This document shows positions 25,302 through 37,241 of a stretch of 64,000 nucleotides of DNA, in pieces. Source of the DNA: Pipra filicauda (Eukaryota > Chordata > Aves > Passeriformes > Pipridae); contig NW_024105009.1 in assembly GCF_003945595.2 (NCBI RefSeq), positions 62,001 to 126,000 on the forward strand, written 5' to 3'. The position numbers and the translations under genes are program-made. The stretch's first letter is position 1. The number at the start of each line of letters is the position of its first letter. The notes beneath the pieces were generated by a model. The model searched no databases. It was given only the letters and a program-made list of their open reading frames with translations, and had not been told where the DNA came from.

Positions 25302-25537
25302 TTATGACTCTTCTGGCTTCCCTACAAGTTGAGATTCTTCCTTAGTCAGTATTTTGCCAAGGACTGCATCATAGTAAGGGCTGAAGACCATTTTGTTGTA
25401 GTTGACGAGACGAACGTACTTGGCAGCAACCTCTTCCAGCTCCCTTTGGATAGGGCCTAACCCTCCAGGGATAGCAGGTAGTGTTTTCTGGTGACTGGAT
25501 GCAAGATAATTCTCCAGAAACTTTTGAATTCGAGAAT
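25302..25537 (-). CDS. TCP11L1: TCP11L1 exon 10, C-terminus (residues 439-516)
   Basis: Encodes [15 protein letters not shown] and [20 protein letters not shown], ending [14 protein letters not shown] and TAA at 25304-25302. Acceptor TTTTTCCAG. The acidic tail after KIL is longer than in human. Confidence 0.96.
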
Positions 25538-28500
25538 CTGGAAAAAAATGGGGCTTGGTTTGTTTGCAAAAGAGAGGGTCCATTAGAAATGGTGTAATCT
25601 CACATAAAATGCAACACAGTCAAGTATCTGAGACATGAAATGGGAAGCCCAGCACGACACCCCCCCACCAGTTACACAGAGAACAGTCACAGGAGAGCAG
25701 AGCAGCAGTGCCAGACATACCTATGAGCCTGCAGATGGTGTTATCTGGATTGGCCACTGCTTGGATCTGCCCTTTAAGCACAGTCTCTCTCTCTGCTGAG
25801 AACGGTGTAAAGCCGTGCTGGGAAAGGCAGCTGTTCACTTCGGCACACACCTTCTCCCCGATGGTGGCCAGAGATTCCTTCAGGTTAAAGGAGCTGCAGA
25901 ATGTGGAGTAGAGCATTACTGAACCAGATATTTACTTTTTTTCTCACCTTTTAAAAATAAACCTTTCAATTAGAGTTGCCTTATTTATCAAATGCAATGA
26001 GAAAAGCATAATGCAGACAAAAGCCAGAATTATAAAGAATAGTACCTTTTAGAGATGTATGAAAAATAAAGCTGACCTCCAAACCAAGGAAGTAGGAGAG
26101 CATTAAAGACTTCCAGCCTGAACAATCTATACACACAAGAGCTGACTTTCTGCCTGCAGACAGCTCTGACTAATGCCAAACCAGTCACCAACCCTTGTGT
26201 GTACAGCAATCACTCTAAATCTGCAGGCAGCTCACTGTGCCACACTCAGGTTCTTGTGGAAGCCTGGCCCAAACCATGGGCAGGGTTAGCTGCTGGCAGC
26301 CTCATGTGCCAGCCTGGCATCATAAAAGCACACTGGAAAAGCAGTGTGGACACTTCATAGAAGAGCAGAGCAAGAAAAGACAACTCCAAGTGAGCGAGTT
26401 GAACTAAAACTGTCGGCCTGGTTTCTTAGGAAGCCCTCAGCACCTTCTCTGCATATCCTGCAGTCCAGGAGGAGACAGAGAGGCTTACACTGGTTATTTA
26501 CCAGGGTGAAAACAGAGCTACACCTGCCCCTGCGTGACCAGGACCATCCCATACTCACGGAAGATGCGTTCCCGTCAGCAGCACCTTGACAATGGTTTTG
26601 ATTTTCTCCGCAAATCCAGGCACATCAACAAGTGCTGGGCCTGCTGCACTGAACGTGACCAGGAGCACTGTCCCAACCAGGAGGAGTTGCTCCAGCTCCA
26701 GCTGTATTTCCAGGAAGCGGGTCTGGTCCATGAGCACTGTCTGTAATGAGTGAGGAAGCCAGCACAGGACGGGGTCAGTTTGCTGGGCTGGGAAGGGACA
26801 CTGGGATGTGACAGAAAAGGTACAACAATGACACAGGGAAGAGCAAGGTGCTCAGCAGGACAGCACCAGGAGTGAAATGAAAAGCATTAACCCCTCTTTT
26901 CCAACTAAGCAGGTTTCAGAACTGAAAGAGAAGTAGTACAAGAAGCTCCCAATGAAGAGATAAATGTTTCAGTATTGCACTTGTCGCAAGGCTACAAATC
27001 TGAACAGCTTCTGTTATGTCCCAGAAACAGAAGAGCGGAACAAGCACAGCACCCATTTTTTTTTTGTTAAATACCTACTTCTGGAAAAGGCCTGTTCACA
27101 TGATCCCACTTTAGGAGCTTCAGATAGGCCTGATTTTGTACAGCAGAGAAGCACAAGGTGGAGGCTCCACCAGTAGCACCATCATTAGAGTGGGGAGGCA
27201 ACATTTCATGTCCCAGCTTTGCAAGATCATCCGCTGCTTCTTGCAACCACTTTGTGACAAGGTCTAAAGAATCTGGAGGAGCAAGGGAAAAAAATCTTGT
27301 TAGGAAAATTCCCTCTCAAAGTTAGGTTTTTCCAGCAATAATTTCCAAACAAGCCCATTAGTTACTATGACTAATACCCACGATATCAACTGGTGACATG
27401 CATTTCATTTATTGCATCAAGCAGAACATCTAAAACAAAACCACACAGTTACAGGAAATCAGAGGTGAGATGATGCTGGGTAATCATGCCCTACACTGTA
27501 TTGAGATTAAACTGGACTCCAGTGCACTAAGTGCAGAACTACAGTTCTGGCAGATTTTTTCTAACCACAGTTTTGGGGCACGAGCTGTCATTTACCATAT
27601 GAGCTTATAAAAATATCTGGGGTTTTTTCATGTTCTACAAGCAAAGACACGCAGTTTACTAGGAGGTCAGAGGGGAAGAAAGAAAGGAACAAAGTCATAC
27701 TTGGCTGTTTCTCAAGAAACTCCTGAAACTTCTTTCTTTCATATTCAGCAGACTGCTGCATTAATTTTGGCCTAATACTACTGACAGCGAAGTTTGCCAT
27801 ATCCATTTTCATTAGGTCTAATACAGAGAAAATGGCTCTAAACAAACAAACAGAAAAAGTTATTCAAGGCTGCAGATGTTTCAGAGGTGCTGTTTACAAG
27901 ATTTATTACAGACTGTCTAAGGAAAGAGCAAAAACATGCATGGGAAACAGTAACAGGGTGCTTAACCATTTAAAAGCATGAGACAGAGAGAAAGCTTCAG
28001 CAAGCATGTACATGCATGCATGTGCCTCTTCCAAGTAGGAAAGAAATCTTGCTCTCCTGTAAAAAAGCCTCCATGGAATTAACTTCACTAGCTCCATAGG
28101 TTACATCTCCCAGGATGTGCAGTGCTGTATCTTGAGTATATAAAAAGCCATCTGGGTTTCCAACCTTGCATGCTCTCTCTGTTGGCAGCCTAGAAAGCCA
28201 ACCTCAGTGGGAAGTGAATAATCAGACCCAAGGGAAAAAAAAAGAAAAGAAAAAACAAACACAAAACCCCCCACCAAATAACAACATCTTAATTTTAAAA
28301 CAACCTAATTCCTGCTGGCCATAATTCTGCCAAGCCAATCCTGAACTCTTGGAAGCTTTGCAAGTTAGAAAACAGCAAGGTTAGTGAAACTTCTGACTAT
28401 TGAGACCTTGAATTGAGAATATGGTGACAGCAGAAGCCCTGATGCTCCCAGATGTGGGTACAACACACTCCCTTTAGAACTGACAGGACTTTACACAGGG

Positions 28501-31500
28501 AGTGGGGTAAAGAGAGCTCAAACTGGAAAGAAAGGACAAACTGGTTGGAAACCAGTAGAACTTTTTCCCTATGCTCCTGTGGGCTTTTTTTCTCCTTTTG
28601 CTGTTGATGTTAATTTTTGATACAAACTGACTCTTCACCTGCTGTCTTAAGGCTTATATGCATTTGGCATTTAAGAAAATGTCCTTCACCGACATGCAGG
28701 AGCCAGACAAATACCCCAACTCACCAGAACAGAGATGGTCCTTGTTAATGACTCCTGGAGCACCTCTCCCCTTCACACCCACAGCTGTTTCCCTTTCCCT
28801 ATCACTCTTTTCTTTCCTAGGAGCTGCAGGTTGCCCTGCTGGAACCCCCCCTCCCCCACATCTAAAACTATTTAAGGGACTCTGAACATGACTAATAAAC
28901 ACCATTTCAGTACCTGAACAGAGGAACTATTTCATGAATATCATTCAGTTTCTTAATTTCTTCATCTCGAGCTGGAGCACAGAGAGTCCCCATCATCCCA
29001 ATAACAAATTTGACCAACTTAGAAATGTCAAGGGCCCCGTTTTCTGCCTCCTGTTTTATCAAATCCAGATCAAGAACTTCTGTAATCTGGTTTCTCAGTC
29101 TAGTATGACCAGGCAACAAGAAAGACAGGAGATTCTGCAATGGAAGGTTTTTAACAGTGCATTAGTTCTACATATCAAAGAGCACAAGGATCAAAACCAC
29201 TTCTTACAGAGTCATAGAATCACAGAATGGTTTGGGTTGAAGGGACTGTAAAGATCATTTGGTTCCAAGCCCCCTGCCATGGGCAGGGACACCTCCCACT
29301 AAACCATGTTGCTCAATGCCCCATCCAACCTGGCCTTGGACACTTCAAGGGATGGGGCATATTCTTATTTAAATTAATTGCCCTTTAAAAGTAGAATTTC
29401 TCTTTTTTTTTTTTTTTAACCAACCACTCACCAACTTCAGATGTTTTACCTTGTTCTGTGTGATACTGAAGTTACTAAGTGGTAAATACTCTATGGCACA
29501 GATCATACTTCAGACTGTTGTGCTCAGTTTTATCAGCCCAGTGTTGGGGCATCTCACTGATTCCATAACTAATATTGCTGCCATAACATGAAGGAAGCTT
29601 GGAATTATGAAACTGGTATTACTTACCTTTTAATCATCTTACATGGATTTGCATTTGGTTTTAAATTCAAATTTCTCCTCTGGGGTTATACAACTTATAT
29701 ATGTTCACAGACAATGATACAGCAATGAAAAAGAACAAGAGAGTCTTTTATGAAAAGCCAAGCTTCGACCACTTTTGCTCATTCATATCAATGCACTACT
29801 CAAATTCAATAATTTACCTTGGTATCACATCATCTTACCTCTTTAATTTCTCCCAACAGTTTAATTGCATGATCATATGTTGGTGGGTCTTCCTTTAATT
29901 GAGCTTCCAGACAATCCCAGAAAGCTTTATGCACAATGTCTCTTACTTTCTTTTCCAAGCTGTGGGTAAACATGACCAGTTAGAAAGAATGATACTTGTC
30001 TCTGCACCACCTTCCAAAGATAACCTACAGCTCCTGAGGAAGAGCACGTAATAATATGAATATAACATAATAATGAATATATGATGATTAACAGAGAAGA
30101 GATCTGTCATTTTATGTTCCTTGGAAAAGCAAGAAAAACTGGATGCAGGATTTGGAATGGCCTATGTCCTAATAAAGGGTTACATACAAGCAAAGCCGGC
30201 TACAAATTAAAGTACTTGAAAGTTCATCCTATGCTACACCTAAACTAGACAACTAAAATAAATTAAAAAATAAATCACAAAAATTACAGTGTGTCTTCAA
30301 AAGACCAGTATTCATGTTCCTTTTAAAGGCCTCACTAAGTAAAGGCAATTCTACCAGGTAAAAGTCATTAGTAAACCTAACAGAAATGAAGTAACTTCCC
30401 TGACACAAAAGCTTCTGTGTTTCAGTGCATAAATATTGCAACTACTCTGAGATAAGGGCCCAGATCACTTTGTGTAAAAAAAAAATAGACGAATTCCACT
30501 GCTTCAGTACCAATTCCTAATTCAAAATGCTGCAGTCAGACTGGGCTATGTGGGAGACTGCAGCCTGACTCCTGGGACAAGAAACCACAGCACACTGGGA
30601 TTTGTCCCACAGTTACTCCAAGAGGTTCACCTTTCATGCTCACACATATATCTGGGCAGCAGAACTGCACTTTTACCACCTTCTTCTTACATTGTTTCCT
30701 ACTCCCTACCAAGCACTGCCAGACAAGATACCAGCCAGAGCCTTCACCTGATCGCCCAGAGCTGCTCTGCAGTTCTACAAATGCAAACTTTATCTACAGA
30801 TATATATATAGATATATTTTAATAGATATATTAGGTAACAATCTTACCTGTGTTCTGGTAATTCAGCTGGTTTAATCTGGAAGTCTCCATTGACAACAAT
30901 CTCGTGTGCTAATGCCATGTTGGTGACTCCCTTGGCTGTTTCCATGAGCTCTTCTATGGACACAGGCCGAGGAGGACTGGCTGCAACACGAATTACACTG
31001 TCAGACAGTTCTCTACAAAAGCCTGCAGAAAATAAAGTCTCCTAAGACTTTTGGACCCTTTCCACCTTACTGACAGTACAGAGGGTCAAATGGCAGTGTC
31101 ACCTGAAGATGTTTTGCCTTCCCTTCCTTTCCCATCTAGTGGATGACACAGGTTTGGAGTATTACAGAAAGCAAAGGAGCGAGTCCCAGTTGATATTCAG
31201 GGCTCAGAACTTGCTTCCAAGTTCTATCAAGCTCTTTTAAGAATCAAACCCAAACAAAACCCCACACCCAAACCAGTACTTCTTTATGATGGATTAATAG
31301 CATCTTACCATCTTTCTCCATACTGTGGGAAGAAATAATTAAAATTACCAGCATTTTCACCACACTATTTCCACAAGTATTGTGTAGACATTGCCATTTC
31401 AATTTTACATTTTTTAGGGAAATTATTTCATCTTTAAAGCAGCCAGCAAACAAATCACAAAAGTGTTAAGCAGTAACACACCAGTAGCTAATTATCCTCA

Positions 31501-34500
31501 TTACTTCCAGTGCAACTGGCACTCCTCCCAACTCTTCTTTTCCCCCAGAGGCCACCATCCAAGCAACAAAGGATGTCAAGACCTACTCCCAGCTCCAATG
31601 CCTAAGACCTCTTTCCCTGGCAGGCATTTGGGACTGCCCAGGATGGACCAGCAGGTTTAAACTGGGCCCTGGGGCACATAAGTGAGTAGCACCAATGTGC
31701 TAATTTATCATCAATATCTTGCTCTTCTGCTGCAGCCCTCCTAAATCCCTGTTTCCTTCTGCTTGGAGCTTAATGTTGCAGGGTGACTCCGGGAACACAG
31801 CAAGGATTGATATTCTGAGAAGCACTAGCAGACAGCAAAGTTCACAGCTGAATGAGAGTGCTCTTGTCCCCCTGCCAAATGACTTCACTCCAGCAGTGGG
31901 TGCACTAAAAGCCAAGACTCTCATTTGCCACAGAACACTCTTAAATCACATCATCTGCTCCCTTAAACAAGGGAAGGGCTTGAAACCAACCATTTCTTTG
32001 TGGTACAGTGCAGTGCAAGACTGTGCTATGCTTTTTACTTTCCCGTGTTCAGAGCCTCTCTCCACACATACATCCCGTCTTTGTCAGGCAACCAGCAGGG
32101 CATAAGAACATAAACTCCCTCAGAACATCTCTTCTGTGTAACATGACACTAAACACAACACTAAACCTCAAGTAATAATGAACTCCATTAAAAAAACCAA
32201 AAAAAATACAACAAACAAAATGTTACAGGCTGAGACACTCTCTACAGAAATTTAGAACTAGTTATCTGAGCACTTCTGCCTCTTTGAATTGAACCCCTGG
32301 AGCCAGAAAAACCTCCCCTTGGTTTCATCTATAGATTTGCCAGGAATATTTGGTAGCCATGTTGCATCCAGCTCCTCATGTTAAAAGCAGAATGACAAGG
32401 AAAAATACGCCTTAGGAATAAGCTTAAAATATGCAGTCCTGCTTGACACTGGAAGTAGCATTAGGATAAAACATACAACTTTCCATCTATACTGTGAGGG
32501 GGATGACAGGACATTCCATTGTTGATAACAGCCTTCCTTGCCCTGCAGTGGAAACAGAGGCTGCAACAATCCAGAAGGTTCAGCTGATAAGGCAAACAGC
32601 AGCAGCAGTAGCTGGAACACCCCAGGATGGTGCTTTACCCCTTCCATGAGCACAGACACACCAGGGTATTTAAGATATATGGGGACCAGAGCAACATGGT
32701 CACTGTGTATAATTAAGTACTAAAAAAAATGGGGAAAAGGGTGTTACAAACAGTTTCAGAGCAAACCATCAGGAGTCACACTACATTTAACTGCAAGACA
32801 GTCAAACTTGCACAGAATGGTATGAAACATTAGGATTGCCTTCACCAAAACCTACAGATTTTTTTTTTTTAATTATATTTCATATAAAGCAGTTTTGCTT
32901 ACACTTGGGTGTGTCATCTCTGTGTGACCCTGGAGCGCTCTGCCGGATCCTTTTTCGGACAGACTGATCCGGGTTATCCGAGTTCTCCTCTTGACCATCC
33001 TCCAAACCACTCAGCCTTTCTTCACTTGAGTGTAGCTTGTCAGGATTCTGAGACATTTTCAGTTGGTTCCTTACAGAAAAAGAAAAAATATGGAAAAGGG
33101 AATGAATAAGCATTTTATGACATGGCTGGGTGGGAAAACATCACCAGGAGTTCTCCTGATTGAGAAAAAAATTAAGAATGAAAGAATTCTTATGAGGAAT
33201 TATATGATGTCATCCCTATAATGGTAGGAGACCTGGACTCAGTGACTCACTTCCCATGTCCCACCAAATGGGATGCTTTCAACACAGCTACCATTTATTA
33301 ATCTGCATTCCGACTAAGTTCTCAAAAATCTGAAACTGCTCCCTTTTGCCATAATGATACAGACGAGAGAGAAAAAGATATTTAGTTCTCTTTCTTAGCA
33401 TTGCTTCTGAGAGAGCAGTGAAAAAGACCTTCAGAACAGTATCACAGAAATGTTTTACAAAAAGATTATGTCAAATGAGATGTTTCCTCACTACACAGCA
33501 ACAAGCCTTCCTCAGCATAACATACTCCTGAACTATGATCTACCCCAACTGCTCAGAACTTAAAAGCTTTTGCTCTGAGCCATCCAAAAGCATTAAGGAG
33601 CAGGAAAAGGACTAGAGAGAAATCAATATAAAATTCTACTCCCATATTTTCATTCCATGCAAGAGTCATGATTTATGCATAAAATTTCAGGGGTTTTTAA
33701 TAAAGACAGTAAAGAGCAGTTATAGTATTTAAAATATTAGTTTATTACATTAATTTTTTATTATATTACCAAAATATTTATATTACATCACAGACACAGA
33801 CACATACAGTGTAGCCAAAGTTATAATGAAAAAATTACCATAAGAAAAGCAAGCCTCACCATTCATTATCTTCACTTATTTCACACTCAGATTTCCCTCT
33901 GAAGAATGTAATTTGTACATCCACCATGAAAACTGTCATGCAGGAAGCTGCTGTTAAGATTTCAGTTTTACAGAGATCTGTTAGAGAGCATATGATGTCT
34001 CTAACTCAATTAAATAGCCTGGATGTTCTGTGAAGTGGGAGTCAGAAGGATTCTGCCTTTCAAAATAAAAGAAAGCTTCTGGAAAAACTTCCTCTTTCCT
34101 CTGGTATCTCACCATCCCCACTTTCAAAATTTGAAAGAAACAAGCTCTGAGCAAGAGATTCACCCTCCAGAGGCACCTCACAGCTACTAGGAGAAAATAC
34201 TTGCAGCACCAAAGAGGATGCAGCAGAAGCAAGCAACAGAGCAAAAATATAAAATGCACACTGAGACTTTTTTATTTTCATACAACAGCTGTAATAACCA
34301 ACCCTGCTCCATCAGTGCTTAAATTGACTGCACCAGAGGGATTCTACAGGACAGCTGGAAAGCTCAGGGCATGTAAGAAACAGTTTTGTTCCACAGCAAT
34401 GACTCAGGATCATCATCTTGCTTGATGCATGAGAGACAACAGCATGCAACACTTGCCCACAGCACTGTGTGATTTCTATTTTAGAAAAGGAAACAGCACA

Positions 34501-36700
34501 AAAAACATGGGATAAATTACATGGGAAAACCAAGGCATCAGTACAGATATTGTTAGAATCATACACTGGCCTACAGCTGGAACAGAGTCACTGATGTCCC
34601 TGCTCCAAATGCTTCACTATGTCCCTCTTCACACACAAAAAGGCTGGGACATGGAAGGGGTGATCTGTGCACAGCTGCAGTCACATTGCCACCCTCTGAA
34701 CCAAGGCAGAGAGAGCCTCCAGCTGGGTGTAACTGCAGGCATCCCACCCAGCAAGGAACTGGGAAACCAGTGGGAAACCAGTAACACACTCCAGGAGAAG
34801 TGGATCTCCCATCTGGGGGACAGAAGGTCTGTTACTGCAAACACTCCACCAGCAAGAGGATGAGGAGCTCTGTTAATAAAGGAGTTGTTCATAAAGAAGA
34901 TCATAGCAACAAGTTGCAATATAAAATAAAAACCAGGACTGGTTAAACAAAGGAGGGAGGCCTGTTGTTGAATTTGGCTGGGATAAAAGCATTATCATAA
35001 AGGCTTCCACATTCATTCCACCAGACTAGACAGCCACTCTTCCTATCCGGTCTCATCCACAAAGCATCCTCCTGAAGTCAAAATCTGAACCACAAAGATG
35101 ACTCAACCAAAACACACTTAAGTCTTTAAAGCACATAACACTTCCTAGTGCCTCTCAATCTCTCACTGCACTTTAGGCTCACTATGCTGAGAAAAGCAGG
35201 GAAATATAATATACCTTACTTACAGAGAGGAAATTGAGGTGTGAGTTAAGTTGCCTGAGGACTCACAGAAGATAAATGACAGGGATAAGATGACAATCAG
35301 TCTCATGACTGCTACCCCCAGCTTTGCCCACCAGGCCATCATTCCTACCATGCAGACTACATCCCATAAAATGGCAGCTCAAGAGCTACAGCCTCAAACC
35401 CAAAAGTTTCATTTAATTACCATTTGTTTAAAAAAAGTCCTATTTCAGCTGTGGAAGGCAGGTACAAGAACTCCTGGGCCATTCTACCAAGTGACTGTTC
35501 AGCAGATGAATTAAAAAGGCACACTTGTTGGTTTAGTTGTTTAGTTTGCAATAGTCTACTCTTTTCTGCTGGATTACTGCTATTATTTGCCAGAACACAT
35601 CTAGAACATATCCTCTTTCCACTGGGTAAATAAGCTCGACAATACCTCTTCCAGAAGCACAATCATCATCTTTCCTTTCACAGAAACAATTCTGCCTCTT
35701 AATGGAGCAAAGCCTACTTCTTGGCACTTTCATTTATTTTTAATAAAAACAGAAACGCAGGAGAAAACCCCAACAGATTAAAATTTAAACAAAACATTTT
35801 TCCACCGGCTCTTTTCGCTAAAGGTCCTCAAACCATCAGATGCACACCAGCACTACATAAATTTCACTCTGTTTCCATGGAGCACACCTTGACCAAGGCT
35901 GAAGCAGTTCCTTCTCACCACCTGCTCTGCAGGAGACAGCACTTGACAGCTGCCCTGACCCCGAGGGCTGCCCTGCCTCAGGCTTCATTCCAGCGCTGAG
36001 CTCGCTCTCTGTTCACCTGCCACATCGCAGCCTGCTTTCCCTTGCATCCCAGGAAAAAGGCGAGCTGCAGCCCCGTCCGCCTTCCAAATGACAAGGGATG
36101 CTTGTGAAATTCCGCAGTTTTCCCCTCCGCAGCCCGTTCCGCGCGAGGCCCTCCCCGGTCCCTCCCAGCGCCATTCCCGAGGGAGCACACGGGGTGCCGT
36201 CCCCATCCCACCCCGCCCGCCGGCAGCAGCGGCTGCAGCCCCGGCCCGGGCACCGCTCTTCCCGGCGCCGCTGCCGAGGCTCATCAATGAGCCACGGGGG
36301 AAAACGAGCCCGGAGCGGGCTGTGGGATGCGCAGGGAGCACGGGGATGCAGTGCCGAGCTCACCCCGCGGCCCCGGCGCAGCCCTACCCGGCCGGGCCCG
36401 GAGCCGCCGCGGCGCCCCCTCGGCGGTGCCGGGCCCGGGCCCTGCCAGCCGCCCCCCGCCCTCCCACCGCCCCCGGACGCCCGGGGCCGCCCCCCGGGCC
36501 GGGCCGCCCCCTCTTACCGCCGCTCGGCGCAGGGGCCGCGGCCGCCGGCGCTGACGGGCCCGGCTCCCTCCCGGCGGCGGCCGCGGAGCGGGGCTGGGCC
36601 GGCGCCGCAGCCCCAGCGCAGGGCGGGCCGCGGCGGCTCCGGGGCGGGGCGAGGGGCCCCAGCGCCGGGAACGGGGGGTTTTCCCTCCAGGAAGGGGTGA
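25302..36700 (-). CDS. TCP11L1: TCP11L1, T-complex 11-like 1 (complete CDS, 516 aa)
   Basis: TCP11-family protein (Tcp11 domain, related to yeast Sok1). Its molecular role is poorly defined; family members are linked to sperm function and cAMP signalling. CDS segments from 5' to 3': 33056-32903, 30980-30848, 29959-29839, 29134-28914, 27837-27701, 27272-27079, 26740-26559, 25893-25721, 25537-25302. All nine join in frame (1551 nt). The start [10 protein letters not shown] has A at -3, and no upstream ATG occurs in that exon. An acidic, low-complexity N-terminus (about 1-50) precedes the Tcp11 domain (about 55-505), with landmarks [39 protein letters not shown] and [17 protein letters not shown]. 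The C-terminus is about 10 residues longer than the human one I recall. A non-coding exon 1 probably ends at 36518 in the CpG island. The gene converges on CSTF3 and is tandem with DEPDC7. Confidence 0.95.
25721..25893 (-). CDS. TCP11L1: TCP11L1 exon 9 (residues 381-439)
   Basis: Encodes [20 protein letters not shown] and [16 protein letters not shown]. Acceptor CTGCAG, donor ATAG|GTATGT (phase 1). Confidence 0.96.
26559..26740 (-). CDS. TCP11L1: TCP11L1 exon 8 (residues 321-381)
   Basis: Encodes [20 protein letters not shown] and [19 protein letters not shown]. Acceptor TTACAG; donor CTTCC|GTGAGT (phase 2). Confidence 0.96.
27079..27272 (-). CDS. TCP11L1: TCP11L1 exon 7 (residues 256-320)
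   Basis: Encodes [20 protein letters not shown], a variable Ser/Gly-rich stretch, and [17 protein letters not shown]. Acceptor CTCCAG. The donor is GAA|GTAGGT, weaker than its neighbours because the exon ends in A, but phase 0 into exon 8 confirms it. Confidence 0.93.
27701..27837 (-). CDS. TCP11L1: TCP11L1 exon 6 (residues 210-256)
   Basis: Encodes [20 protein letters not shown] and [17 protein letters not shown]. Acceptor GTTTAG; donor CCAA|GTATGA (phase 1). Confidence 0.96.
28914..29134 (-). CDS. TCP11L1: TCP11L1 exon 5 (residues 137-210)
   Basis: The most conserved block of the protein: [20 protein letters not shown], then [20 protein letters not shown]. Acceptor TTGCAG, donor TTCAG|GTACTG (phase 2). 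Confidence 0.97.
29211..29360 (-). mobile_element. CR1 LINE 3'-end fragment
   Basis: Begins with the bird CR1 terminus (ATAGAATCACAGAATGGTTT on the plus strand) and continues through GCCATGGGCAGGGACACC and GGATGGGGCAT. About 150 bp of 5'-truncated CR1 in TCP11L1 intron 4, in the same orientation as the gene. Confidence 0.93.
29839..29959 (-). CDS. TCP11L1: TCP11L1 exon 4 (residues 96-136)
   Basis: Encodes [20 protein letters not shown] and [14 protein letters not shown]. Acceptor CCACAG, donor GAG|GTAAGA. Confidence 0.96.
30848..30980 (-). CDS. TCP11L1: TCP11L1 exon 3 (residues 52-96)
   Basis: Encodes [20 protein letters not shown] and [20 protein letters not shown]. Acceptor GTTGCAG; donor CACAG|GTAAGA (phase 2). 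Start of the Tcp11 domain. Confidence 0.96.
30981..32902 (-). other. TCP11L1: TCP11L1 intron 2
   Basis: A 1.9-kb intron of ordinary AT-rich sequence. No exon, RNA gene or named repeat was recognised. Confidence 0.7.
32903..33069 (-). CDS. TCP11L1: TCP11L1 exon 2 with start codon (residues 1-52)
   Basis: The acceptor TTTTTCTGTAAG ends at 33070. Thirteen nt of 5'UTR follow, then ATG at 33056-33054. It encodes a charged, Ser/Asp/Glu-rich N-terminus ([20 protein letters not shown]) followed by a KRIR basic patch. Donor AAGT|GTAAGC. Confidence 0.93.
33070..36517 (-). other. TCP11L1: TCP11L1 intron 1
   Basis: A 3.4-kb first intron between the presumed CpG-island exon and exon 2. AT-rich, with no recognised exon or named repeat. 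Confidence 0.65.
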
Positions 36701-36760
36701 GGAGCAGCTCTGCTCCGCGCTGATGGAGCACCGACAGCCCTCAGGGCTCCCGGCGGCTTT
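36100..36760 (-). promoter_or_regulatory. TCP11L1: CpG-island promoter of TCP11L1, with predicted non-coding exon 1
   Basis: About 650 bp of very GC- and CpG-rich DNA with several GC boxes (for example GGGGCGGGGC near 36,650). A consensus minus-strand donor, GGCG|GTAAGAG, lies at 36517-36511, so a non-coding exon 1 probably ends at 36518 and splices to 33069. The TSS is likely between about 36,550 and 36,750, but this is inferred. Confidence 0.7.
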
Positions 36761-36827
36761 GGGGCGAGCGAGGTCCCGACCCCAAACAGAGCAAGGGCTG
36801 CGCCCCAATAACCTGCGCCGGGGCTCT

Positions 36828-37241
36828 ACAGAATCACAGAATGAACGAGGTTGGAAAAGACCTCTGAGATCATCGAGTCAAACCTTTGACTTAACACCAC
36901 CTTGTCTACTAGACCATGGCACTAAGTGGCACATCCAGTCTCTTAAATAGCTCCAGGGACGGTGACTCCACCACCTCCCTGGGCAGCCCATTCCAGTGCC
37001 CAGTCAGTCTCTCGGTAAAGAACTTCTTCCTAATGTCTAATCTAAACCTCCCCTGGCACAGCTTAAGACCGTGCCCTCTTGTCCTACTGCTGGTTGCCTG
37101 GAAGAAGAGACTGACGCCCACCTGGCTACACCCTCCTGTCAGGGAGTTGTAGAGAGTGATGAGGTCTCCCCTGAGCCTCCTCCTCTCCAGGTTAAACAAC
37201 CCCAGCTCCCTCAGCTGCTCCTCATAGGACTTGTGCTCTAA
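36828..37241 (-). mobile_element. CR1 LINE 3'-end fragment, upstream of the TCP11L1 CpG island
   Basis: About 410 bp from the terminal GAATCACAGAATGAACGAGG through CTTCTTCCTAATGTCTAATC and CAGCTGCTCCTCATAGGAC. This is the 3' end of the CR1 reverse-transcriptase frame plus 3'UTR, reversed. It starts within about 100 bp of the CpG-island edge. Confidence 0.93.

Noticed and set aside
36088..36808. Long open frames on both strands (up to 211 codons)
   Set aside because: They lie in the CpG island, where stop codons are rare. The products are Pro/Ala/Gly/Arg-rich composition artefacts.
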